DNA of 64,000 bases, from the NCBI GenBank assembly GCA_018873245.2, contig JAEMBT020000001.1, positions 7,320,220 to 7,384,219 on the forward strand, read 5' to 3'. This document shows, piece by piece, positions 23,170 to 34,990 of the stretch. The notes beneath the pieces were generated by a model. It did no database searches and had not been told where the DNA came from. It saw only the letters and a program-made list of their open reading frames with translations. The stretch's first letter is position 1. Each line of letters starts with the position of its first letter. Made by a program: the position numbers and the translations under genes. The stretch is from Archegozetes longisetosus (lineage: Eukaryota > Arthropoda > Arachnida > Sarcoptiformes > Trhypochthoniidae).

Positions 23170-23425
23170 TGACGTTATTTATGGACGAACATGGTCAATA
23201 GGGGTATAAAATTGTTCAGTTCGGTGAGCTGAATCCAACGACATAGGACTTACGGGGATTGGTCACTCCCGTCGGAAGTTGGCCAGAAGTGGTCAGGTTC
23301 GGGTGAGACATGGTCAAAAGTGGTATCAAATTACTCGTATTGATGAGCTGAATCCAACAATGTATCACAAATGGAGGTGGAATGTCGGGAAGTGGCCGAT
23401 CGGACTAAACTAGGATTTACCCCTT
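23170..23425. repeat. Foldback repeat R1, partial copy
   Basis: Contains the R1 motifs GAGCTGAATCCAACRA (twice), GGAAGTTGGCCAGAAGTGG and a terminal GGATTTACCC, matching the right halves of the copies at 10430 and 60564. The left half is missing. Confidence 0.65.
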
Positions 23426-23493
23426 TCTTCATAAGGTCAACTATCATTTCTGGAAAAATTTCGTGGAACTTTTGCTAGTCTAATGCTGGCCCT

Positions 23494-23830
23494 CTAGTGA
23501 TCAGTATTTTTGGCTTTCCAACCATTTTTATGAGCGTTAGACTTAAGGCAACTCCAAATCTTCTCAATTAGTAGTAATTGGGGAACTTTGGTGGATTGTA
23601 TGTATTCGACAAACTTCATACTAAATTTATTCATTATTGAGATAGTGTTTTGCGTATGGGCTGTTGCCAAATCCGACCAAAAGACTTTTACCGTCCTCAT
23701 CACATTTTTCTCGGAATAGAACCAATCGCTTCTCTTTGCACTCCTTAGAATTAATTTTTTCAATCAATAGCACAGCTTTTAGGGCGCAAATAAGCGGTAT
23801 GAACTTTTGAACAAACTTTCGACTTTTCAT
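23494..23830 (-). pseudogene. Tc1/mariner transposase C-terminal fragment
   Basis: Two overlapping frames on the minus strand give the last third of a Tc1/mariner-family transposase: an INSKECKEKRLV segment, then FWSDLATAHTQNT in place of the usual FWPDLASxHYA with the second catalytic Asp, and finally VPQLLLIEKIWSCLK, where PQLRPIE(D/E) with the third acidic residue is usual. The two parts are in different frames, so at least one frameshift lies between them. The N-terminal domain is missing. A dead relic; no TIR seen. Confidence 0.75.
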
Positions 23831-24600
23831 GGTTCAATTTGGTGGTTTTGTCGCCCGAACTATTGGATCTTCTTAATCGTATGTCATCTACTCAAATAAT
23901 TATAAGTCGATCGTTTTTAAGTCACATTTCAATATAAACAATGCGTAAATAATGAATGATTTTCTTTCATGCTATGTCTTGAATTCAAATTCATCAAAAT
24001 TATCTAACGAGTTGTCTTTTCTGAAATTAATTTAGCGATTGCATGGCTCAAACTGAGAGCTTTAATAGCCTATATGCTCGATATTCCTAAACTGCAAATT
24101 CATAGGTACTGAATGACGTATAGCTTGTTATACGCGCTCTGATTCTCAATTTACTAGCTTTAGAAAGTTATGCAAACTTCTAGTAACATGTCCTTACCCG
24201 AGTTATCGATACATTGAACGCATAAAGTTCATATATGAAGGCACTGTTAGATTGCATATTGTATAATTAGTTTTAGAGAAAACAGAATATGAAAAATCAC
24301 TTTTATTTTAAATAAATTTATTGAATTCCCATAAATTGATTTAAAAACTATTTTTAAAAATTGAAATTTACTGAAAGATACCTATAATAATTAGATGAAA
24401 TTACAATGTATTTCTATTCGTAGTGAGTATATGCGTTTTGTATTTAAATATCAATAAAATGAATTTTCGTAACTTATAGTATGCGATTAAGCGAGAAGCT
24501 ATAAAATAATTTAATTGCTTAATTTGTTTCATCATTTATTTCTATTTCTAACTCGTTTTGAACAGTAATCGCAATACCATGTATTACTCTTGTCTATTCG
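23831..24600. other. No gene recognised
   Basis: AT-rich sequence between the Tc1/mariner relic and the PHD-finger gene. If the latter belongs to a MULE, an element end could lie here, but I could not identify a terminal repeat. Confidence 0.35.
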
Positions 24601-24604
24601 AGTC

Positions 24605-26226
24605 TCAACATTTAATATGGAAAGATTCTAAACATCTATTACACATATCCATTTCAGATCCATCATCCTTTTCTCGACAATAACAGAAGACAGGTGAAGC
24701 TCTTATTACTGTAGCACGAGGTCGATCGTTAAATGCAAAGCTTTTGAATAGTTCTGAATGATGTTCATTTTCAATGACCGAAATCAAATGAGAGCGCATC
24801 TCATTCCGAATATAGACGTGACAATCAGGAAATCCATCATTGCAGAGAACAATTGCATTAGCGATTGAATGCACACCACATGAATGACTATCTATTTGGA
24901 TTCCCCGACATAAGATCGAAGAGAAAATACCGAATGAAAAAAGATCGAATCAATAATATCGAAAACAAAAAGACCGAATGCGACAAAAGACCGAATGCAG
25001 CATATGACTAAATGCGATATATTTAAATCTAGATTAATTTTATTTAAGTTTTGTACTCTTTAGTTTAATTGAACTTGTTTATGAAACTATATTTTTCAAA
25101 GATTCTAATAAATGTTTTACATAAGAAATTACACAAATTTGATGTCATTTCATATTTACTGTATAGCCGGCCGCCAACCAGCTCCGGGAAATCATACTTA
25201 TAGAGGTACGGCTCAAAATATAAAGTCAATTGTAATGGATTATACAAAAGTACCACTACTAGAATATTTGCGTGGAATTGCTCATAATTTCAACTTACAA
25301 GTTGATTTCAAAAAACTTTTGTTTAATTTTACCTTTGGTTATAATTTTATATTGGATTTGAATATATAATTGTTTAAATTATATTAACTTCAAACTAAAC
25401 AATTTTTTTATGTTAAGAGCAGGTTTAATATTCACTTTTATAATTCAAATATTTTAAAACTGAGCTCACTTATTTTGTGATCTAAAATTTATTGTCATTC
25501 ATGTAAACATAGTATTTCACTAAACATAATAAGTAATAAAAAATTGTTCTAATTATTTATTTTTTAAATTAATATGGTTTATTCAAACAGATCGCATTCG
25601 GTTGTTTTGTTTTCAATATTATTGATTCGATCTTTTTTCATTCGGTATTTTCTCTTCGATCTTATGTCGTAATACCATCTATTTGGTGTGTAATGTTGCG
25701 ACACGAACTCTAAGGTTTTGACATTATGGCATCTGAAAAAGCTAGACACTTGAGAGATAAGCTCAGGATTAACTATATTACTGTTAAGAGAACCATAAAC
25801 ATCAATAGATATTGTTTCCTTTGGACCGCAATCACCGCAAATAGTAATCTAATATGCGCGTGTTTTAGGGTTTAATATTTGGACGAAGAATCCACTTCGT
25901 GGTAACGGTGTAAAGCGAGGAATTTCTTTATTTCTTTCAATGTTTCTTCGGGTCATCGGACCTGTAATAAAATTTCCCATTTTCAACGTATCTTGTAATC
26001 AATGTATGTTAGGAAACTCGGCTTTAAGTTTAAACATCATTCCATTTATAACACAATCTTCAATCCATTGATTCTGAAGAATGATTTGTTTATGTCGATC
26101 AGTCAATGCAAGTGGAAACGGTGGTGGTTCTACCCAATTAGTATATTTCGGGTCTGGAGATTCAGGCACAAAATTAAATGCTGTTATTTCATCGTCACCA
26201 CTCCAATATTTTGATTCACAATCCAA
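24605..26226 (-). pseudogene. Ulp1-like C48 cysteine peptidase with C-terminal PHD finger
   Basis: Read from 26226 downwards: WSGDDEITAF..., then a QNQWIEDCVINGMMFKLK segment, the usual W(L)xDxxI(N) entry motif of C48 peptidases; an FTPLPRSGFFVQILN segment; a spot where His-Trp is expected but a TAG stands (RAY-stop-ITI); IDVYGSLNS, the Asp segment; then, beyond an inserted element, QIDSHSCGVHSIANAIVL with the Gln and catalytic Cys. After a linker come CYCREKDD and MDMCNRCLESFHIKC, the Cys4-His-Cys3 core of a PHD finger. Several stops and at least one frameshift make it dead. It lies just downstream of and in line with the MULE transposase relic. MULEs carrying ULP1-type peptidases are known from plants; fusion to a PHD finger is the notable part here. 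Confidence 0.7.
24900..25676. mobile_element. 777-bp MITE with long TIRs and 10-bp target duplication
   Basis: Inverted ends of about 85 bp begin CGACATAAGATCGAAGAG and repeat RCCGAAT/GATCGAAT units about every 25 bp. The 10-bp ATCTATTTGG stands on both sides (24890-24899 and 25677-25686). Long TIRs with a 9-10 bp duplication are typical of Mutator-like elements. The inside is AT-rich and non-coding. It splits the C48 peptidase gene just before its catalytic cysteine. Confidence 0.85.
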
Positions 26227-26881
26227 GTTATCTGAATCCTTTGAAAATCATTGAAATTTAATTTTTAAAGTGACGACAATTTATCATAAGACTTTAGCTC
26301 AACTAAACAATACTTTATAAATTTCATTACCTTGTTAAGAAATCATTTACTTAACATGTTTTTAAAGCAATAAATCGATTATCAATATAATATATCCACA
26401 AAAACTAAAACAAATACTAATTGAATTGCTTTAATTTTTATTTGGGGATTTTCTCTAATTTTATGACAATTTTAATTAAAATATTATTTCCTTTTAAAAA
26501 ATGGTTTGCCTTAAGTACTAATTGGTAAAAATTCTTTAAACATCACAACAAATACCCAAATATTTGATTACCTACGAATTCAAATACCTTTTTTATTATA
26601 AAAACTTAGTAATTAAGCTTTATCGAAGAATTTTGAAATAAAATTCTCATCAAAGTACGACTTAGTTCAACTAAAAAATTTTCTAATTTGCATATACAGC
26701 AGTGTTGAAAATTTCTTCGAACTTCTAGAAAAGATAATTTCTAGGAACATTTTCAAGAAATTTACAATACTACTTTATAAATAACAAATAAAGAAACCAA
26801 TAGCTCTTCCATTTCTATTCCTGCGCTTGAACTATGAGTTTGACTTTGTGCTTTGCTTATTATAGTGATATGTTTGTTTTT

Positions 26882-29800
26882 TCAGATTCTTAATGAAGGC
26901 TTGAGCCTACTTCGAGTTTTCCCAATGGCTGAGTCGATGGTCTGCCGGAAAATTTTTCTCATCTGTGGTCTAATATTCGAATAACTGGAAGTTCTCGGAA
27001 TGTACTTCTCACTATCAGGTGATGGAGCAGTTGGAAGTTCATCCTCGTCCGAATCACTATCTGTTTGTTGGTCACTCCCGATCGGGACAATTTTAACACT
27101 TTTCTTCTCTGCAAAAGCTTCAACAAGATTCCTAACTACAGATAGTTGTGATTTATAAACTTTTTCTCCAAATTTTGAAATCACATTAGCAAGTTTGTCT
27201 GTCTCTATTCTAGCATCCAAGAACTTAGCAGTAGATGTTGGAGAATACTTAAGGATTGGAGATTTTATATTCAACTTTGAGATGGGCGATGACAGAACAG
27301 CAGAATGCAAGTATAAGTCTTTTTCGTATTGTGGTAGTATTAAAGATCTATCAAAGAGTGGTATTCCTAAGTGATTTCACAAAGAAAAGATGTGGAAGCA
27401 AGGTAATTTCTTGTTACTAAATCTTGAGCATTTGCAAGAATTAGGAGTTTTTTCAGTGTTTCTATGGCCATCACATCTCAATTTGTAAGTGATGTCATCT
27501 AACTTTTCAAAATCAAAGTTCAGGTCATCAAAAGACATTCATTTGGTTCACAATATAATCTGCATTATTTTGCGTAGCTGCTTGATTTATAATAGGCTCG
27601 AATTCAATTACTTCTGGAATTTCTGAACGTTTAAAGAGAGATACTTTGAATTTCTCATTATGTCGTTTAAAAGATTTTCGTATTTCAAAATGAGAGAACG
27701 ACACCATGACTGATCGATAGCATTCCAATAATGTATCTGAAAAGTTTCCTAATTCTTTCAAATGACAATTGAGAGATTCAATTCTATTATTTGTAGTTTC
27801 GCCCAAATTAAGTTGTTTATCACGATAACATTGAACCCACATGTGCTTACAGTTGTACCAATTATCATCGAAGTATTTGAGGAATACAGAATATTTAGCG
27901 TAATCTTTCTTCAATTTATTGTACAATGTGTTAAATTTTTCTATCTCGCTTGCATAACACATCTCAGCTAAAATTTCTAATGACAAAATCAATTTTATTA
28001 TTGAAAGAAAATTTATTTAAAATCAGAGCTGCTCATGCTGGTTTTAAATGTCCTCTAATTTCTTAAAATAAAGATTATTTCTAAAATATTTTCATTAGAT
28101 GAAAATTAATCATTTTGAAGAATTCAATTATAAATACCATTATGCTTATACAGTAGAACCTCGTTAGTTTAAACCCGTTTCTATTAAAAAATTTTGCTCC
28201 AAATAGCGAGTTTTCAAAATAGCTGGTATATTGACAAAAGCCCGAAATGAAGATTCGCTCAAAATTCAGTTTAGAATAATTAACACTAAGATTTTATTTG
28301 GATTGGGATTCAGGTTTGAGGTTTGTCTACGAACCTCTGGAACCTGAACTCCTCAGCAGTCTTAATAGTAATAATTTTTCGTGAAAATGCGATGTGTTAT
28401 ATCTTAAAACTATTTGACAGATATTTCAAAATAAAGAGGTACACAATAATATAGATATATGTTCATATTGGCTCAAAATACTTAGTATTTCAAAATAAGC
28501 GGTTTCAAAATATCGAGTGTCTACTGTACTATATAAAAAAACTAGAAGTAGCTAATCCACAGCAAATTTTAATGGATCAAGAATTCTTTACCTCTTACTC
28601 CTTCTAATACAGACATCGGAAGTCTTTTATTCGTTTCGAGCTTCATGGCTTTGAAAACATGATAAAGGCATAGGCTAATATCGGCGTTAGGATAAAGGGC
28701 TTGAAGTACATTGATTTGGGTTTCGTTTTTATAGGGAACAATCGTTTTTATGTTAGTGAAATCGGAATTTTCAGAATTAAACCACTGGAAAAATGCACTT
28801 GAAATATCAGATCTTTTATTATTAGCTATTAACCCTAAAGCTACGATTCTAGTATCATTATTCGCGTCAATTGTGATTATAATATTAAGTGTATAAGCCC
28901 TTCGGTTGAGATTGAATGTAGAATCAACACAAATAATATTATATGTATGAAAAATATTTTTCATTTCTTTATTTTGCCAAAAGCAATATTCTAAAATTCC
29001 TTCTTCGTTTGCATAATTTTTAAATGAACAAATATTCCCAGAATTCTCATCATCAACCATACATTTGATCAGCTGCTGTGCGTCGTTCAAATGACTTGCT
29101 TCTGTTTCAGGATTTAAGAAAAAATAAATTAACGCCTCTGGCAAATATTTTTTCCCGACTTCGAAATTTGAGTTTATATATGCAAAATAAAAGCCTAAAC
29201 TTTAAGTTTTAAATTTCTCTTGAAATTTCTAACGGCCCTCATATCTTCAGAGCTTCCAGCTTTATCCCTCATAAATTCAAGAATCAATCTTGGATTAGCT
29301 TGAGTTTGGATCAATGTTTCCAATTCAGATTTTGTTTTAGTATAAGATTTTCTAATAGCTCTATTTTGATAGTAATGATCGAAATCTGATCTTGACAATT
29401 CGTGATTATGCTCTGTATTCATTTCTGAAATCATAAGCAGTTGAGCTGCCCGTATCACAGTGAGTTTAATATGAGCTGGACATCCTTGTTTCAATGAGTA
29501 TGTTTTCAAACGTTGAAATTATCGTTAAAGATAAACTTTAAATTTGCCTGCATTTACATTTCAAATTTGAACTTACATTCAGAAAGCTTAAACTAAAAAA
29601 CATCGAAAACTATGAATTTAAATTTTTGTTTAACTCAGTTAATTTCATTAGACTGAATTTTCAGAATATTTCTGAGCCGATAACAAATTTTTACGATACG
29701 TTATTTTTCTATTTCAACTCTCCTTTGCTTTCAATAAAATTAACTGCAATGCATTCAATTCAAATATTGAGCTGAAAAATTCATATAAAACTTACTTTTG

Positions 29801-30008
29801 TTGCCTTTGATTCATAAGATCCAAAGTGTGAGCATTGTATGTCAGCATAAGAATACCGTAGTTCAGATTTCAACTTCTTAGGACTTTTTGCCGTTTGGTT
29901 TGTTTATGCGTTACGCATTGCGAATAATGGTTGAAAAGTGGAATTTCTATAATCGCTCAGTTTCTCTTCGAATTTTCTCCATGATAAAAATGTATCTCCT
30001 TGTTTCAT
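26882..30008 (-). pseudogene. MULE transposase of ZSWIM1/3 type
   Basis: The first exon, 30008-29796, starts MKQGDTFLSWRKFEEKL and contains CSHFG, the first part of a FAR1/FLYWCH-like zinc domain; a donor follows at 29795. The next block (29509-29195) has GCPAHIKL and HNHELS, completing that domain. The catalytic MULE region (29144-28592) shows ICVDSTFNLNRRAYTLNII with the first Asp, an FFQW motif, and PNADISLCLYHVFKAMK. A 615-nt intron (28591-27977) holds a Tigger-like MITE. Then come TTNNRIESLNCHLKE and a SWIM zinc finger, CKCSRFSNKKLPCFHIFS (about 27441-27385), followed by TGA and NHLGIPLFDRSL in the same frame. The tail is Ser/Asp-rich. Breaks: a TAA in exon 1, a frameshift near 27530 and the TGA at about 27383. 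It is related to domesticated ZSWIM genes, but this copy looks like a transposon relic. Confidence 0.8.
28151..28526. mobile_element. pogo/Tigger-like MITE, 376 bp
   Basis: Begins CAGTAGAACCTCGTTA and ends with a complement of that type (CGAGTGTCTACTG), flanked by TA on both sides (28149-28150, 28527-28528). These ends are typical of pogo/Tigger elements. Non-coding. It lies in an intron of the MULE transposase relic. Confidence 0.85.
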
Positions 30009-30202
30009 TTTGAATACCTTTCATGCTAAATAAGCATTAGTGAACCTAATCGTAACTCGAAGTTAAACTAACATTGTAAAGAAAATTCAGACAATTCAAA
30101 TACTCTATTCTATTAAATATTGAAAGTTATCTTCGGTGCATATGTAATTTCTAGTTGCCTTCTAATTGACTTCTAATTGACAATAAATTTTCGGCCAGTT
30201 CT

Positions 30203-31215
30203 CTTTTGACTCTATTTAGAGTCAAAAGAGTTGTATATGTCTATCTTTTGACTCCATAATTATGAAATGATAAAAAATGCTCTAAATTTAAACACAAAAT
30301 ATTTTTAATGAAAAAAATGAAATAAATTAATATAATCAAAATTTTTTGATGATTGAAATATGAAAACTTAAATTCCGATCAAATAGATTTTTTCTCTATA
30401 CCATAAATTTAGAATTATAAAGCTCGAATTGAAATAAAATTAGTAAAATTATAGTTTAAAGATGCAGAATAAATACAGAAATTATAGAAAAAAAAAATTG
30501 GTCAAGCTACGCTTTATGGCCAGGCTCTGAACAGGAGGTCATAGAAACTCAACTAAAGATATCATTGTATTAAGCTCATCGACTTTTATAAGGAGGAGGG
30601 GTCAAAAGTAAGCCACGCCCACTTTTCTTAACCACGCCCCTGGGGTCTTAAACCTTGGTTTTTCGAGGAAATTTTCAATTTAAACTGAATTTAGTTCCCT
30701 CTAAGGGTATTTAGCCCTCTCACCATGTTTATCTAACAACAGCTAAAGCAAGAGGCTATCAATATGGCACTTTTATTGATAAATGGGACTCAATAAGGGC
30801 GGATACTTTTGATGATCGAAACTAATATTACTCAGCGTGCGCAGTCAAATAATATATCACATGACATGTTTTATCCATAGATTACGTCAAAATATTGATT
30901 TGACCCGAATCTGGCTACCTCTGATTAACTCTCGACGGGATTGGCTGAACCCGCCAAGTTATATATCATTGTACTCAGGATATAGAACTTAGCATTTTGA
31001 TACCTCGCTTGATCAAGTATTACAAATATTTCTCGATATACCCATCTTTTTTTGGTTTAGTATCTCGTAATGGATAAACCTGGATTTCTCGAGTCATAAC
31101 CCAAAAAAACCTGATATAAAACAAAAGAGAATAAGTTAGGTCGATTCGCGACCTGACTTATTCTCCCTTAGATTAGCTTAGGTTACAACTTGGTAACCTA
31201 AATAGAGTCAAAAGA
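30203..31215. mobile_element. Candidate TIR element of about 1 kb with nested R1 and R2
   Basis: CTCTTTTGACTCTATTTAG opens the region and its exact 19-bp complement closes it. The left end is itself followed by a second copy, making a local palindrome. Inside, 30796-30890 matches R2 (9240-9400) and 30890-31190 carries R1 motifs. No clear target duplication, so the call is tentative. Confidence 0.5.
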
Positions 31216-31391
31216 GACACTGCGTAAGTTTTCATGACTACTATTTGATAATTGTTATCAAGAATGATGCACAAGAATCTCTTGAAACCACTTTAAATTT
31301 TTAACTACCTTACTCTTAAACTAAAAATAAGTTGTAGATGAAAATTTGCTTGTTTTTCGTCAAATGTTGGATTAAACAAGTTATAAAAAAG

Positions 31392-31393
<2 letters not shown>

Positions 31394-31425
<32 letters not shown>
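31394..31425 (+). repeat. (CT)n microsatellite
   Basis: About 16 perfect CT units. Confidence 0.95.
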
Positions 31426-31426
<1 letters not shown>

Positions 31427-31889
31427 GGGTTAAACAAATCTTCTAGTGTTATCCTTATGAATATAAGTGATCACCAGGTTTTCCATTTTGAGATTAAACA
31501 TTATTTTATGTGAAAAAATCATAATCAACTTTCGTTTCAATATAGTTCGTGCTCAAAAGATTTACAACTACATAAACGTGGACAAATTTTTATATCTATA
31601 AATTTTCGAAGTACAGTGTTGTCGAAATTTGGATTTGCTCACAAAAAGCTTTGCCAATGATAAAAATAAAATTCAAAATTGACTTGATATTATCTCGAGC
31701 TACAAATTTAAAATGACTTGTTCAAACGATAATATGAATTTAATTTATTTTTAAGCTAATATTTATTCATAAAGATTTGGTATAGGGGTGGCAACACTTC
31801 TCAGCCTAAAATCTTGAGAAAATATCAAATGAGGGACCCTTATATAAAAAAAACTCTTATTTGAACACATAGTTATACAAACATCATAT

Positions 31890-32120
31890 TAAATTTTAAA
31901 ATCATCGTTCTTCCTGATTTAGCTACTTCTATTAATTCGCGGCTTTTTGATACGTGGTCATAAAACTCTGTACAACTCTTAGAATAATTAAATTTAATGC
32001 ATTGTTCAGCTTTGACTTGAGGTACAGTTAAACGATTTCCTTAATCTGTACATAAATTTTTCATTACGCCAAATATCCGTCGATAAAATCATTTCCAATT
32101 GATTCACAATGAAATGAAGT
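31890..32120 (-). pseudogene. hAT transposase C-terminal dimerisation relic, copy 1
   Basis: On the minus strand, broken by frameshifts and stops, one reads an IGNDFIDGYLA segment, then MKNL, RNRLTVPQVKAEQ and an FYDHV motif. This matches a better copy at 63690-63930 (FVERLFSIMKNL...RNRLSVEQVKAE). The pattern is the C-terminal dimerisation region of hAT transposases. No catalytic part found. Confidence 0.55.
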
Positions 32121-33000
32121 ACAAATTAAACTGAATGAATGAGAATATGCTTATTTAAATCAATTTCAATGAGCATGTATCGATTTGTTGTACAGGTGCT
32201 AGAGTTAAGTATTTGAAGGATTAAAATAGTGTTGAGTATAAGTTTAGTTTGCATGTGAAAGTCTCTCTTGCATTAAGTTGAAGTTTCGTGAATCAAAATA
32301 CGCTTTACTTTCATTTCACTAAATCACACGATGTTTAAAATATTTTTATAAATTAAATAAAAGCTGGAGATTATAGCCTCCAGCTTAAGGGTCGAGCTGG
32401 AGACTGGAGACGAAGTCTAAAAGCTGGAGAGTTAGTATCCCTAATCTAGTATCATCATTCAATTTAATTAGTCGAAGAAATTCTTGCTAAATTACAACAT
32501 TTATCGTTCAGTTAATTTCTGCTGGAAACTACTTAAACTAATACAAAAAGTGTAAAACCGTAAGAAGAGGATTTCGAAAGCTGATGATCTCTTTAAAATT
32601 CAAATCTCTTATCGAGTTACATATTAAAAAATGAAATTGAAAATTTTATTCTAAGTCCAGATTCTTGGAGTTCCTATGTATAGCTATCGGAGGATTAAAA
32701 CGAAAATTTTTTCTAACAAGTGAAGAAAGTGGACCAATCTTTATGTTCAACTAAAGCTTATTTAACGCTATTTCAATACGTATTTTACTTTTTTAATTCT
32801 GTAGAGTAATAAAGTGCTTTTGCATTTTCAATTATATGTGAATTTTTAGTTAAACCTTTAAATTTTGGGTTTAGGTTCAAGAAGTATTGACTTCTAACAA
32901 TTAGTGATTGGAGTTAATAACTATTAATTGTAGATAAAATTAATTTGAATGACAAAAAATATAAATAGAGAATTATTTTGTAGAGGATGATTTTTTCCGA
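32121..33000. other. No gene recognised
   Basis: AT-rich. AGCTGGAG repeats occur at 32363-32435, partly as an inverted pair with an 8-bp stem. Nothing codes. Confidence 0.4.
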
Positions 33001-33345
33001 GAGCCCCTATTCTCGAGTCTCGAATTTTTTAGAGTGGAAATAAATATTCAATTATCGAATAATAAATTATTCGAATGCCATAAAAATAATACAATGTGTT
33101 TATTAAGAAAGTATTATTTATTAAAATATTTATATTTTTTATTGAGAAACACTAACTTAATGAATAAACTGAGATTCAAACCTGAAGGCCTTTTTCAAAT
33201 TAGCAAAACATGTGTTTTGTCAGATTTTCGCATATAGAGGTATTCTACATATAAATTCTCGCAGAATAGAAGTGTTTTACAGATCATTGCTTTTATAAAC
33301 TACTATAATTGTGAAAAAGTCATTAATAAGTTAACAATTTATCTT
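33000..33345 (+). repeat. Dispersed repeat shared with 4.3-5.6 kb
   Basis: Matches the ends of 4325-5590 in order and orientation, but is much shorter, so the middle part is deleted here or inserted there. Confidence 0.55.
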
Positions 33346-34096
33346 ACGAGGGAAGTTCGGGACTATGTAATAGTCGATTTCAAAAGTATTTTTGCGGCAT
33401 AAATAACATGTCATATGATGTTCGAAATGTCATATAAAAAAGGCTGACCGTTAGACACTCACAAGTTATGACCACTCAAAAAGTGATTTTCTATGGCCTA
33501 TTACTATTAAATCCTATGTATTTTGCCTATGAAATAAGTACTCTAACTCAGTCAAATAAGTTAATGGATGGCAATAATATTGTTAATAAGGAAAAGTTTC
33601 AAATAATCTTGAACAAAAAAAGATAATTTGGAATTTTGTGTTTAAAAGTAAGTTTCTATATGTCAATAGTTCTAAATTTTCGTATTTGTCATTTGTCTTA
33701 ACAAATTTATTTAAAAATCCACTGAATTTGAAAGACATGATAGATACAAAAAAATTATAACTATAGATATATAGAAACTTAATTTTAGATATTTTATATA
33801 AACTTTGAAGTTTGTTAGGTGTCAAAGCTTTTATTTTGTGTTGAACTTTTATTTGCAAACATTTTGCAGCTTGAATATTTTTTTATAAAGTAGCAACAAA
33901 AGATGATTGTAAATAAAAATTCAACACAAAATAACAGATTTGACTCCTAAAAAAGTTAGTTTTTGAACTGAGTGTGTATATGTGTTTATATATACATACA
34001 TCTCTTCTTCAGAGAACCCGGGCGGCCAAAATGCATCCTTATTTATATCAAGGTCTATTTTAAAAACTTTATCGTAGATAGAGAAAAACAAGTTAA
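33346..34096. other. No gene supported
   Basis: Contains two minus-strand frames. One, 34112-33921, starts with ATG and runs MSRNKINLFFSIYDKV to a PPGFSEEEM segment before becoming low complexity; it overlaps the start of the plus-strand ORF at 34097 and could be the first exon of a divergent gene. There is no family match. The frame at 33583-33858 looks like chance. Confidence 0.3.
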
Positions 34097-34540
34097 TTTT
34101 ATTGCGCGACATATATTAAATGTTTTCCAAAATATTGCCTAAGTTTAGATACTTTAAATAAGTATATTAATAAGTTTATATTTTTGGGAAATTTAAATAT
34201 TCCTTCCAAAGCTTTGGAAATTAATACAAATGAATATTTTGGAAAATTAAGCCAAGATCCCGCTGGAAGTTATTCTCTAAAAGTACTAGTGAGTCCAGAT
34301 TTAGTTGAGAATAACCTTGTAAACATTAAATCAATTCACTATAACATTAAGCTATTAAAGATTCGATTGCCAACTTTTTATGAATATGTATTTATAAAAT
34401 ATTGTATTGCAAACAATATAGCTAAATTGCATCTTGAAGACGATGTGAATATTTTAATGAATTATTTTGAGCGTCAATTAAATTATTTGGATCAAGAGTT
34501 CTTTTATTCAAATCTACATAAAGCACGAAATATTGTTTAA
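34097..34540 (+). CDS. Unknown ORF, first of a compact AT-rich cluster
   Basis: An open frame of 148 codons with no ATG until late (LMNYFERQ), so the true start is lost, lies upstream through splicing, or is non-standard. The protein is rich in Leu, Ile, Asn and Lys, with a DPAGSYSLKVLVSPDLV segment and a KLHLEDDVNILMNYF segment that read as real protein rather than noise. No signal peptide or membrane helix is clear. It is followed by two further plus-strand ORFs with small spacers, an arrangement more like a DNA virus or virus-derived element than host genes here. I do not recognise the family. Confidence 0.45.
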   Translation, partial: FYCATYIKCFPKYCLSLDTLNKYINKFIFLGNLNIPSKALEINTNEYFGKLSQDPAGSYSLKVLVSPDLVENNLVNIKSIHYNIKLLKIRLPTFYEYVFIKYCIANNIAKLHLEDDVNILMNYFERQLNYLDQEFFYSNLHKARNIV

Positions 34541-34990
34541 AAATTTTCACAAAATAATTTTGGAATTTTAAAACACTCTTATTCGAATGCAACTTTTTAT
34601 TTTAAAAATATACTTAATAATTCATTCGAAAAGTTATCAATCAATCAATCAAAGTTTCGATAATCTAGTGTAATTTCCCACTAATAAAGAATTGCAATCA
34701 AAAATATCTATTATCTTGGACAGTTTTATTATGAAACAACAAATAAAGTTCAAAAAGATAATATCTATATTTCAAGCTATCGCATATTTATCAATTCCGC
34801 GAGATTATTATAGAGAATTCTCGGCGAATGACTTGCAATTAAAGGAAAATTATTATTTAATATACTTGGAAAACAAAATTTTGCCTAAAAATACTTATTT
34901 TATCTCAGGGTTAATTTTTGGTAAAATTCAATCAAATAATCAAATAATCTACTTGGTGACGTCTTCTCCTTTAGATGCAAAAATAATTAC

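Noticed and set aside
33583..33858. Minus-strand frame of 91 codons
   Set aside because: Composition follows AT content; no motif; not followed by a plausible exon.
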